From: an uncultured Eubacterium sp.
Lineage (GTDB): Bacteria; Bacillota; Clostridia; Peptostreptococcales; Anaerovoracaceae
Length of the DNA stretch: 64,000 nucleotides
Reading direction: 5' to 3'
Assembly: GCA_900543485.1 (NCBI GenBank)
Contig: UQRM01000002.1
Span: 1 to 64,000 of the forward strand
In this document: piece after piece, positions 27,011-36,900 of the stretch
How positions within the stretch are numbered: the stretch's first letter is position 1
How the letters are laid out: each line of letters opens with the position of its first letter
Position numbers and translations under genes: made by a program
Notes under the pieces: model-generated
The model's database searches: none
Told to the model about the DNA's origin: nothing
The model's input: the letters and a program-made list of their open reading frames with translations, nothing else

Positions 27011-30000
27011 CTATCTGTCCCCCGGGTTTCTGCATTTTCGCCTGTTGCTCCTGTCCCTTGCGGACTCCATGTGTTCTTTCCTGCCAAAGCCTCGTCTTGC
27101 CTGCCCTGAATACATGTCCTCTGCGTCCTTTCCGGATTTATCCTCCGCAATATGCGCGGCCAGCTCCGAAATGCTCGTATACGTCATGAGATCCACAGGC
27201 TTTACCGACACATCCAGCTCGTCTGTCATTCTGCTGGCGATTCCGTATATGCTCAGGGAATTTCCTCCCAGATCAAATATGCTGTCGGACCTGCCGATGT
27301 CTTTCACTCCCAGAACCTCTTCCCATATGCACCTTATTCTGTTCTCAAGTTCTTCATCCTTTTCATCCTGCGCCGCAAAAGGGATCCTGTTGACGCTGCA
27401 TGATATCCTGCCGTTCCAACGGGAAAGCTCGTCCGACATGATTTTCTCCACAGCAGCTCTGTCTTCTTCGGAAGCTACCTGGACCAGGTAATGGATCGCG
27501 TATTCATCCAGACATATGCGTCTCATCGGCTCCGCGTTGCGGTCGATACCTATCAGGGGATTTCCCGCCCCCGTCTCTACGGCAAATGCGATGTATTCTA
27601 CTCCTTCCTCTCTCTCAAGCTCGAGAAAGCCTCTGTTTCGGGAAGACGCCTCGCTCGCCTGCGCATCGCTGTTCATTCCGGTCTGTTTCCACATGCTCAT
27701 GCCGACGGTGTTGATATTGTCTCCGGACGAAGCCAGAAAGCGCCCATACTGCTCCTGCCAGGCGTTCGCTGCTGCATATGCACCTATGGAAGTCCCTCCA
27801 AACTGGGAAGTTATCGAGTAGAAGATCCACAGATCGGCCTTCCGGCTTTCGCTCACCTTTGCCAGGTTGTAAGTCCCTTTGAGCCTTATCTCTGACAACA
27901 GCTCATATGCACTCAGCTTTTCATTCACGATGGTATGTCTCACAATATCGGAAAAATATCCGGCGCTCTCTTCATCGGCGCTGAGTTTTCCTGCAAAGTC
28001 GAAAATGCAGGCTATATTCCCGCTCCACCTTTTCTCAGCCTGTGCCGCAGCCTTCATAAGTGCGCCAAAATCGCGGACGTCTGCAGTACAGTACATGATA
28101 TCGTCCGATATCTCCTGAAGTCTGTGCAGCGCATCCGCATGCGCCTCTGCCGGCGAAGAACCTGTTATCAGCAGCCTTGCCTGCTTTTCCTCGAGAAGAT
28201 ATTCCGATACGAGGCTTCCTATTCCTCCAAGACCGCCAGCGATCATGACTATATCGCCGGCCTCGATCCTGCGCATCCTTCTGTCGGTATCAGCAACGGG
28301 CATCGTCCTTATCCGCGGCAGATATCTCACGCCCTTTCTGTAGACGGTCACCACCTCAAAATCCTCTGCATACTGCTCTGCAGAGATGAGCTTTTCATCC
28401 GCCTGATCAAAATCGATCATCCGCACCTTCACGTCCTGATGCTCGAGATTGAACGAACTCAACGCGCCCCACATGCATCCCCAGTTGACGTTGAAACTCG
28501 TCTCCATGCCGGCAGATATGCTGTTTTCCGTGATGAATATCACTTCATCGGCTCCGCTGCCTTCCGCCGCCGCAAGCTCTGAACGGAGTATGGTGCATAT
28601 TTGACGGATATCCGTCTTTCCTGCATCATGCTGGCGGTATCTCAGGAATTTTCTGTTTACAAGGACATTTTTTCCCCTGTCACCACTGGTCAATTGGCAG
28701 GGCACCCATAGCTGTTCCGTAAAATACCTGCTTTTCTTCTCGCCCAGCCTTTCTATCAGGGTGTCATACTCGCCGTCTTTAAACTTTTCGCGGTAATAAT
28801 TTCTCTGCTTTTTGCCTATATTGGTCCTCCTGCTCTCATCCGCGGAAATGGGAATGACGTATTTAGGGTCTATTCTGCAGCTCCTGCGGATCTTCCCTCT
28901 CACTCTGCTGCATAGCTGACGCAGCCTGTGTACATCCGACGTTTCCAGCAGGCTCTCATCCTGAGGGCAGAAGAACACCAGTATTGTTTCCGCGCCGTCT
29001 TCATTGCGGACGGATGCGGCTACCGTATACGAGCTTTTCACGCCTTCCAGCTCATCCACCGCGGCTTCGAAGTCCTGAACATAGTAATTGAGTCCATTTA
29101 CGATGATCACATCCTTCTGCCGCCCTGTGAGCACCAGCTGCCCGTTTTCGATATATCCCAGATCTCCTGTGATGAGCCATCCGTCCTCCGTAAAGGACTC
29201 TTCATTGGCCTTCTCATTGTGATAATACCCCTTCGTAACGGTCTCGCCTCTGAGCTCTACGCTGCCTGTTTCACATTCCCCGCAAAGCGCCCCGTCACTG
29301 CCGCGCACTCTTATCTCGATTCCCGCCATAGGATATCCCACAGGGATGAACTCGTCCGAATCCGAGCTGCTTTCGAGGGAAAAATCCTCATAATACGTTA
29401 TGCAGGATGACGTTTCCGTCATGCCGAAAGCAGGGATGACCGCGCCGTTTCTGAGACCATAGGGCTCAAAGGTTTTGAGAAAACCGCGCAGTGTCCTGCT
29501 TACATTGGCCTCTCCTCCGGAAAACGCAAGGCGCAGCGAAGACAGATCCCAATCGTCTTTTTCCGTTTCCTCCGCAGCTTTCGCCTGCTCCTGCACAAGG
29601 GAATAGGCAAAATTAGGAGCCCACGTCACAGTGGCCTTATGATGGCTCAGAAGTTCTATCCACCTCAGGGGCGACTTGAGCACGTACCCGGACTGGGCCT
29701 GCACCTGCGGGATATCGAGGTACAGGTCACGTATGTGCGACCATATCAGCCCTGCAGCATGTGTAAATGTCATCCAGTTGCAGTCGACATCCCTGTCCGT
29801 AAGGCCGAACCTCTGTATTTCCCCCAGCGTCCTTGCAAAGATATTGCGCTGCGTCAGCTCGACGGCCTTCGGCACGCCCGTGCTTCCGGAAGTGAAGAAA
29901 AAAACGCTCGTCTCATCCATGCTCCACGAATACAGCTCGCTGCCGTCAAGGGGCCTGTCGCAGCCGGAGCAGTCCACATCCACAGTATCGAAAGCGACAC

Positions 30001-30610
30001 CCCCGTAATACCTGCCCGTTTTCTCCAGCCCTGACGCGATCTGCCCCGTTGTCAGGATCACCGGTCTGTCAAGGAGCTGCCATATATGATACAGCTTGTC
30101 GGACGCCATGCTTTTGCCGTCGAACTGATCCGGTATCTCCAGCAGAGCCGGGACAGCGCCTGCAAACATACACGCCCAAAAGGTCTGGAGAAACATTTTC
30201 TTATAGGGTATCAGCATGATGACCTTTGACCCCGGACTTATTCCCGACGCCCTGAGAAGCCCTGCGGTGCTCCTCGAATCGTCGAAAAGCTGTCCGTATG
30301 TTTCTTCCTCTGCGGAGTCCATTTCGTAATAATACAGTTTATTCCTGCTTTTTCTCCTGCTGCGAAACAGCTCAACAAGGTTTCTTTCCCTTAGGGTATT
30401 CCAATCCAGCTTTCCTCCTGAAACAAAAGCTTTCGCATCTCCTAAGATCCCCGTCTCTTTGCTCTCCTTACGCCGACGGCTCGCTGCAGCCTGCCCGAAT
30501 CCGCCGTCAGCGATATCCTCGTACAACACTTTTATCTCGTTCTCAATGCCCGCTTTTTCCAGAACATCGCGGATCTCCGAAACGTTATCCTTTGTCAATA
30601 TGCCGCTCAT
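27011..30610 (-). CDS. Acyl ligase-KR-ACP subunit
   Basis: The 1199-residue protein begins with a short charged region, then an AMP-forming acyl ligase (about 68-605; FTSGSTGVPKA 239-249, FGMTET near 395-400, TGRQKD near 495-500, Lys600 in NIGKK), a full ketoreductase (structural half about 630-780; NADPH loop AGGLGGIGS 791-799; Tyr945 and Asn949 in AYAAAN), and an ACP (1085-1155, Ser1118). The C-terminal 44 residues are highly charged. The ligase is closer in motif style to PksJ/FAAL-like ligases of PKS systems than to amino-acid A domains. Ligase plus KR suggests loading and reduction of a keto acid, or KR service to a neighbour. It is a paralogue of the central part of the 2002-residue subunit. 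Confidence 0.9.
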   Translation of the reverse strand: MSGILTKDNVSEIRDVLEKAGIENEIKVLYEDIADGGFGQAAASRRRKESKETGILGDAKAFVSGGKLDWNTLRERNLVELFRSRRKSRNKLYYYEMDSAEEETYGQLFDDSRSTAGLLRASGISPGSKVIMLIPYKKMFLQTFWACMFAGAVPALLEIPDQFDGKSMASDKLYHIWQLLDRPVILTTGQIASGLEKTGRYYGGVAFDTVDVDCSGCDRPLDGSELYSWSMDETSVFFFTSGSTGVPKAVELTQRNIFARTLGEIQRFGLTDRDVDCNWMTFTHAAGLIWSHIRDLYLDIPQVQAQSGYVLKSPLRWIELLSHHKATVTWAPNFAYSLVQEQAKAAEETEKDDWDLSSLRLAFSGGEANVSRTLRGFLKTFEPYGLRNGAVIPAFGMTETSSCITYYEDFSLESSSDSDEFIPVGYPMAGIEIRVRGSDGALCGECETGSVELRGETVTKGYYHNEKANEESFTEDGWLITGDLGYIENGQLVLTGRQKDVIIVNGLNYYVQDFEAAVDELEGVKSSYTVAASVRNEDGAETILVFFCPQDESLLETSDVHRLRQLCSRVRGKIRRSCRIDPKYVIPISADESRRTNIGKKQRNYYREKFKDGEYDTLIERLGEKKSRYFTEQLWVPCQLTSGDRGKNVLVNRKFLRYRQHDAGKTDIRQICTILRSELAAAEGSGADEVIFITENSISAGMETSFNVNWGCMWGALSSFNLEHQDVKVRMIDFDQADEKLISAEQYAEDFEVVTVYRKGVRYLPRIRTMPVADTDRRMRRIEAGDIVMIAGGLGGIGSLVSEYLLEEKQARLLITGSSPAEAHADALHRLQEISDDIMYCTADVRDFGALMKAAAQAEKRWSGNIACIFDFAGKLSADEESAGYFSDIVRHTIVNEKLSAYELLSEIRLKGTYNLAKVSESRKADLWIFYSITSQFGGTSIGAYAAANAWQEQYGRFLASSGDNINTVGMSMWKQTGMNSDAQASEASSRNRGFLELEREEGVEYIAFAVETGAGNPLIGIDRNAEPMRRICLDEYAIHYLVQVASEEDRAAVEKIMSDELSRWNGRISCSVNRIPFAAQDEKDEELENRIRCIWEEVLGVKDIGRSDSIFDLGGNSLSIYGIASRMTDELDVSVKPVDLMTYTSISELAAHIAEDKSGKDAEDMYSGQARRGFGRKEHMESARDRSNRRKCRNPGDR

Positions 30611-30619
30611 TAAACTCTC

Positions 30620-33616
30620 CTATAAATCTTCAAACAGATCATCTATCGATTTGCGTTCTTCCACAGGAGTCTGCGTCTCACCTTTTTCGTGAGATCTGCT
30701 GATATCGGAAACATTTTTTCCCGATACCTTTGCCGAAAGGATATCCGATATCTCCTGTATCGTCGTCACGCTGTACATCTCGTTTAAGGATATCTTTTCG
30801 CCTGTGATCATCTCTATCCTGGAAGATATGAGCAGCGTCGAAAGAGAGTCAAATCCCAGCTCGTACAGGTCTTCATATATGCTTATGTGCGGTATTGCGA
30901 GAACTTCCTGAAAAATCATCCCGACGGTCTTGTCCATATCGTTGCGCCAGTAGTTTTGAGCGGCCTTTTCCGCTTCCGCCGTCTGCGCTGCCCCGATGTC
31001 ATCCTGCAGTTCAAAGGAATCGCCTCTGTGGTTTATCTTCCTGTATCTCCAGAAGGACTTTCTCTGGAACGCATATGTGGGAAGCGAAACTCTGTACGGC
31101 TGCGATTCATAAAGCTCATCCCAGATGATGCTCCTTCCCGTTTCCCACACATTTCCGACCGCAGTGAGGAACGATGTGACATCGCCGCCTTTTTTTACTT
31201 CTGCAAGTGAAGAAAATGCGTACTGCCTGCGGTTTCTGTCCAGGCTTTTTCTTATCAGCATGCTCATCTGGTTCGATGCTCCGATCTCGACAAAGCATAT
31301 GTCGTCTTCCTTTGCCAGCTGCTCCACGGAATCGTAGAACAGCACCGGGCCGCTCATCTGATCGAGCCAGTATTCACAGCTTTCCATCGCGCCGTCTTCT
31401 GCCGGCGCCGCCAGATATGTGGAGAACAGTGGTGTTTCGGCAGCCGAAAACCTGACATCCTCCAGCGCCCGCCTGAAATCTTCTCTGATCGTGTTGACGG
31501 TGTCGCAGTGACCTGCCCTGTTCACCCCCAGCTGAGAATATGCGATCCCCTTCTCCTCGAGTATTGCCGCCATCTTTTCCATATCTTCGCTGCTTCCGGA
31601 AAGCGTTACCCTTCTGCTTCCGTTTACAGCTCCTACAGATACCCCTTCCACGAGGAGCTTCTCAATATCCTCCCTTCCTGCCGCCACATTGAACATGCGG
31701 CCCCCAGGCAGCTTCTGAAACAGCTCTGCCCTTCTCACGATCAGGCCTATCGCATCTTCTGCGCTGAAAACCCCGGCCACGCAGGCTCCTATGTATTCTC
31801 CCAGGCTGTGTCCCATGATCAGATCCGGCCCCACTCCGAAGGATTTCCACAGGCCGGCCAGCGCGTATCCCAGTATGAACGTGAGGACCATTCCCTTCCG
31901 GGGATTCTCTTTAAGACTGCTTTCATCGCCGCCGTAATTCAGAAAATCATCTCTGAGACTTTCGCCGAGGGCCTTTTCCGCAATATCAAAGCACTCGTCC
32001 GCAGCATCGCGAAATGCGGCAAATTTTTCATAGCAGCCCCTTCCCATGGAAAGCCCCTGGCTTCCCGCTCCTGAAAAGACGAACACGATTTTACCGCCCG
32101 CGGAGGATCTTCTGCCGTTCCTGTGTCTGCGCAGCGCTTCTGCAAGGCCTTCCGCCGTTCCGGCCACGAAGCTCCTCCTGTACTGATGCTCTCCCCGCCC
32201 CACCTGGAGCGTATATGCCATATCTTCCGGATTCACGGCGTTCTTTTCCACATGCTTCAGCAGATTCTCACAGTTATCGGAAAGCGCCTTCTGGGTCTTT
32301 CCACTTACGACGAACACATAATCTCCGGAAGCGGAAGTCGTGGACGCTTCCTTTTCAGGCGCCCGGCTCATGATCGCAATGGCGTTTGCACCACCCAGCC
32401 CGAAGGCGCTCACTCCCGCTGTCGCACGTTTGTTCTTTCCCGGCCACGGCATCACGCAATCGGCCACTTTCAGCGGAACGTCATCGCCCTCCAGCTCGTC
32501 ATTGGGCTTATCGAAGTAAATCGACGGCACCAGGCTGCCATGGTGCATCATCAGCGCCACCTTTATCACGTTGGCGATGCCCGAAGCCACATTGGTATGC
32601 CCTATGTTGGGTTTAACCGAACCTATATACACTTTGTCCTGAGATGTCCTGTCTCTCAATGCGCTTTTCAGCGCCCTGAGTTCCACCGAATCTCCCAGGA
32701 CCGTGGCCGTGCCGTGAGACTCAAAATAATCTATATCATCGGCCGTCACCTCTGCCAGATCCATCGCATCCAGGATCGCCTCCTCCTGTCCCTGCACGCT
32801 TGGTGCCGGAAGCCCGGCCTTGCGGTTGCCGTCGTTATTCACATTGGTACTCTTGATGACCGCATATATGTGGTCGTGATCTTTAATGGCATCCTCCGCC
32901 CGCTTGAGGATTATGACCCCCTGCCCTCCACCCGGGACGAATCCGTCGGCGCTTTCATCGAAGGTCCTGGTGTACCCGCTTCTCGACGCGGTGGCATCCA
33001 GGCACCAGTACCCCTCCTGTTCAGGCTCGATGCTCACGCCGCCAGTCACTGCCATATCGCACTCAAAGTTAATCAGTCCCTGATACGCATAATGCACCGC
33101 CGCCAGCGAAGATGCGCAGGCGTATTTGAACAGCACTGCCGGCCCCTGAAGGTTCAGCTTGTACGCTATCTGCGTATTGAAGGTGCCGTCCGCATATATC
33201 TTCGAGAGCTGATAATTCGTATACCAGCTCCCCTGCTCCTGGTGAATGCAGTTCCACACGTAGAGATGCTCGTCACAGCTGGTGTAAAGCCCTATCCTCC
33301 CCTGATACCGCAGGCTGTCATAGCCTGCGTCCTCCAGCGCTTCATATATGCCTTCCATGAGAAACCGCTGCTGCGGATCCGTAATCAGAGCTTCCCGCTG
33401 ATTCATCCTGAAAAAATCCGCATCGAATCTGTCTATGTCGTCGACTTTTCCGTATGCCGCGACGTAATTCTGATCGTTTTTATCCGGCTCTCTCGTGATG
33501 CAGTCGGCTCCTCTTTTAAGATTTTCCCAGAAGGCATGTATGTCAGGCGATTTCGGGTACCTGGCAGACATGCCGACTATTGCCACATCGTAATTACAGT
33601 TCGTATTATCTGTCAT
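30620..33616 (-). CDS. PKS module: KS-AT-ACP
   Basis: This 998-residue module has an active ketosynthase (8-425; Cys167, His301, His340), an acyltransferase (505-800; GHSLG with Ser604, catalytic His703) and an ACP (900-965; Ser924 in GFDSL). The AT specificity motif reads R-A-G-H (700-703), neither malonyl HAFH nor methylmalonyl YASH; xAGH motifs are known from ethylmalonyl-type ATs. With a CCR homologue in the same operon, an alkylmalonyl extender is the best guess. The KS active-site context is CASS rather than CSSS, and HGTAT replaces HGTGT. No reductive domain is present. AAGGAG lies 8 bp before the ATG; the gene overlaps the free ACP gene by 11 bp. Confidence 0.92.
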   Translation of the reverse strand: MTDNTNCNYDVAIVGMSARYPKSPDIHAFWENLKRGADCITREPDKNDQNYVAAYGKVDDIDRFDADFFRMNQREALITDPQQRFLMEGIYEALEDAGYDSLRYQGRIGLYTSCDEHLYVWNCIHQEQGSWYTNYQLSKIYADGTFNTQIAYKLNLQGPAVLFKYACASSLAAVHYAYQGLINFECDMAVTGGVSIEPEQEGYWCLDATASRSGYTRTFDESADGFVPGGGQGVIILKRAEDAIKDHDHIYAVIKSTNVNNDGNRKAGLPAPSVQGQEEAILDAMDLAEVTADDIDYFESHGTATVLGDSVELRALKSALRDRTSQDKVYIGSVKPNIGHTNVASGIANVIKVALMMHHGSLVPSIYFDKPNDELEGDDVPLKVADCVMPWPGKNKRATAGVSAFGLGGANAIAIMSRAPEKEASTTSASGDYVFVVSGKTQKALSDNCENLLKHVEKNAVNPEDMAYTLQVGRGEHQYRRSFVAGTAEGLAEALRRHRNGRRSSAGGKIVFVFSGAGSQGLSMGRGCYEKFAAFRDAADECFDIAEKALGESLRDDFLNYGGDESSLKENPRKGMVLTFILGYALAGLWKSFGVGPDLIMGHSLGEYIGACVAGVFSAEDAIGLIVRRAELFQKLPGGRMFNVAAGREDIEKLLVEGVSVGAVNGSRRVTLSGSSEDMEKMAAILEEKGIAYSQLGVNRAGHCDTVNTIREDFRRALEDVRFSAAETPLFSTYLAAPAEDGAMESCEYWLDQMSGPVLFYDSVEQLAKEDDICFVEIGASNQMSMLIRKSLDRNRRQYAFSSLAEVKKGGDVTSFLTAVGNVWETGRSIIWDELYESQPYRVSLPTYAFQRKSFWRYRKINHRGDSFELQDDIGAAQTAEAEKAAQNYWRNDMDKTVGMIFQEVLAIPHISIYEDLYELGFDSLSTLLISSRIEMITGEKISLNEMYSVTTIQEISDILSAKVSGKNVSDISRSHEKGETQTPVEERKSIDDLFEDL

Positions 33617-33902
33617 TTCTGCGTCTCCTTCTCCTCACCGCGTTCCTGCCCGAATCGTCGCTTCCCGCAGCGCCGTCTGCTTCCGGCGGCCTGTCAAGCT
33701 GTTCGGCGATCTTGTTTATACTCGGATACATCATCAGCTCGATGGGCTTTATCTGTATCCTGAACCGTTCCTTTGCCTGCTGGCATATCCTGTAGATCAT
33801 CAGGGAGTTGCCGCCCAGATCGAATATATTTTCGTTTTCGTCCACATGCTCTCTCCCGAGGTTTTCGGAAAAGAGGATCTGCATGGCCTCCTTCGTGTTC
33901 AT
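33606..33902 (-). CDS. Stand-alone acyl/peptidyl carrier protein
   Basis: A single carrier domain of 98 residues with the attachment serine Ser33 in FDLGGNS, followed by a disordered tail ending in a run of arginines. The ATG at 33902 is preferred (GAGG 8 bp upstream); a GTG at 33911 is also in frame. The free carrier may be the loading site for a trans-acting ligase or A domain, or may shuttle an acyl group between the PKS and NRPS subunits. It is sandwiched between the reductase-ended subunit and the KS-AT-ACP gene and is translationally coupled to the latter. Confidence 0.88.
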   Translation of the reverse strand: MNTKEAMQILFSENLGREHVDENENIFDLGGNSLMIYRICQQAKERFRIQIKPIELMMYPSINKIAEQLDRPPEADGAAGSDDSGRNAVRRRRRRNDR

Positions 33903-33920
33903 ATGTATCACCTCGCTCCT

Positions 33921-36900
33921 CTAGTCAAAAAATCCTGTCCTCTCCAAATAACCATAAGTCCGTGTGAAATTGTCCAGGTCCATGGTCTGCCTCGTCAGTC
34001 CCAGGGCCTTCATCGTATCTGCCGTATGGGAATCATCCACTTCCGGCTCCTCCCACTCTATCCTGTCGGTGAATACGGAAAGCGCAGACAGTATGGCCGT
34101 ATCCTGCGTGTTCTCCGCGTACTTTCTGAGAGCTTCTATCCACAGCTCATAGCTGGTGCACTCCATATCCTCGTCTATCGTCCTGAGCCATCCTACTACC
34201 GCGTCGATGCTTATATCGTCAAATCCCAGCGTATATGCATCTTCACCCGTCCTGTACGGTTTCATCGAAAGCCCCACGATGGCATCCGCCATTATGTCGA
34301 CGGGGATGAGATTGAACCTCATATCGACCAGAGGGACTTTTCTCAGCCTTAGACATATCTTTATCAGGATCCAGAAGAAGTCCCTTATCTGGCAGTGCCC
34401 GCCGCCAGTGTCTCCCGTAGCTGTTCCTATCCTGTACCTTACGCACTCCAGCCCTTCTTCGGCCGCCTGTCCGCACATCGCATCCGCCGCCCATTTAGTC
34501 TCGTTGTACGCATTCCCCAGGGGCTGCTCCAGCGTGAGCCGGCTCCGTTCGTCAAGAGGGCGTTCCTGTTTTTCCGGCGCATAATATACCACGTAAGACG
34601 ATATGTGATGAACGGACTTCCTCCTTTCGGTGGCTGCAAACCTGAGGATGCGCCTCGTTCCGTCCACATTCGTCTCCGCTACATTCCTGTAGGGCGAAAC
34701 AAAATTCACATCTGCCGCGGAATGATATACCGTGCTGACTTTCGCAGCCAGCTCCCTGTATTCTTCCGCCTTCAGACCGAACTGATCCTTCGTAATGTCT
34801 CCGCAGATGAATTCAAACCTGCTGCTTCTGCTGAATTCTCCGAGGCCGTATGTCGACAGAGTCTGTGCCACCCTGGCCGCGGCCTTCTCCCTGTCTTCCG
34901 CACGCACCATCAGAACGATATTCCTGTCCGTGTGCTTCAGGAGCGAAACGCTGATAAAGGCTCCGAGAAAGCCTGTGACGCCTGTCAGCATTATGCTCCC
35001 TTCGTCGTCATATTCCGCGGTTTTTCTCAGCATGCTCTCGACAGGGACTCTCAGCACAGCATCTTCTTCGATGACGTTTTTATCGGTCGTAAAGGCGAGC
35101 TGCCCCTTCTCCTGTCTGCCGGAGGCTATCTTTTCCGCCAGCGCTCTCAGAGTGCTGTTTTCCAGAAGATCCTGAAACGATATGTTTACGTCGAAATGCT
35201 TCATGATCCTTATGCTCAGCTTCGATATCAGTATGGAGTTGCCGCCCAGGTCAAAGAAGTCGTCGCCCGGAGCTACAGACGACACCTTCAGCACGTCCTT
35301 CCATATCTCCGAAAGCTGCTTCATTTCATCCGACATGACTTCGTTGTTGCCGGCCCCTTCTATGCTCAGAGCATCCCTGTACAGAGTCTTGAAGTCCGTA
35401 TATCCCTCCGTTCCTCCTGTGACCGGTATGGACTTCACCTTTCTGTACTGTATCTTCACATCATGGTCTGCCCTCGCCGCTATGCGCTCTTTGCTTTCCT
35501 GCGACAATGCTTCAGTATAGAAAATGTCGAGGACCTTTTCATATTCGCCTACGATCCTGCTCTGATAGTTTCTGCTGTGTATATCCACCCCTATCCATAC
35601 ATCAGGCAGATCATAGTGCCTCAGGGTTTCCAGATATCCTATGTAATCCTGCGTCTCCGCACTTTCGAATCCGCTCCTCGCAGATGCCTTTATCACCGCA
35701 TCAGGTATCCTCGCGCTTATGCCTGTTTCCTTCCAGTTGCTCCAGTTAAAGCATCTCACATTCCTGCCGGCGCTGTTCCGGAATCTGCAGTACGCTTCCG
35801 CAAAGCTGTTCCCCATGGAATAGGATGCCAGCGACGCCCCTCCGAAATATCCGTTCACGGATCCGAACACATACGTCTGCGACCCTTCCCTCTCATCCGC
35901 TATCCTGCATATGTTCTCGGTTCCTGCGGCCTTCCCCGCCATGACCTGGAGAATGCTGTGATCCGACTCATTTAAGATCCTGTGTTCTTCAAAATTCGAC
36001 CAGTGATCCGTGTCGTCCTCTGAAGCGGATATCTGACCTGCCAGATGGAAGAACAGCGTTGCCTTTCTGCCGAGCTCATCTTCCCCCTGGGTTACGGCGC
36101 GTTTCAATTCCTCATAATCGGAAACGTCCGACTCCACATACAGGATCCTTCCGGAAAACTCCTTCATCTCCTCCATCCAGAGCTTCTTTTCGTCATCCAG
36201 CGCAGACCGGCCTGTCAGGATCAGGTCCATATCGTAATTCCTGACGAGATGCTGAGCCAGGTTTCGCCCGATGCCGCCCATTCCTCCGGTGATCATGCAG
36301 AGCCTGCCGTTCCAGTCATCATCTTCTGTTTTATCTGCCGCGGGTTCCGCTGTTCTGAAATAAGCTGCGTACCGCAGACCTCTGCGATATGCCGTCTCCT
36401 CTTCCGTATCCCGACAGCATATTTCATCCATCAGCAGCTTCGTATCTATCTCATCAAAATCCACCGTCCTGCATCTCTTCTCGGGGAACTCTATGTTAAA
36501 GCTCTTTATCAGTCCGCGCAGCACGCCGCATTTCTTATCCCATGCGATATCTCCTTCCAGCATGTGCATATGCTTCGCAGGCACGATGATCCTCCGCACC
36601 TTCTGCTGCTTTGCCCACATTCTGGCATGAGCCGCAGCCTTCACCGCAAAATCTTCCACGGAAACAGAGTCGCCATCCGCCTCCAGCGCCAGAAAGTCCA
36701 CCAGAACTTCAGTTTCCGCCGTCGGCGTATCCGCTCCATCGAATTCGATACGAAGCTCCTGCGGTATCATGTCTAAAATTTCCTCGGGAACGCTGCTTTC
36801 GGATTCCGTGATCGCGCTGCACGGCGTATTTTCTTCGATGATGCCTTTCACCGGCTGCGGATACCACGTCTCGACAAGTACGCTCTGAGATGTCCTCTTG

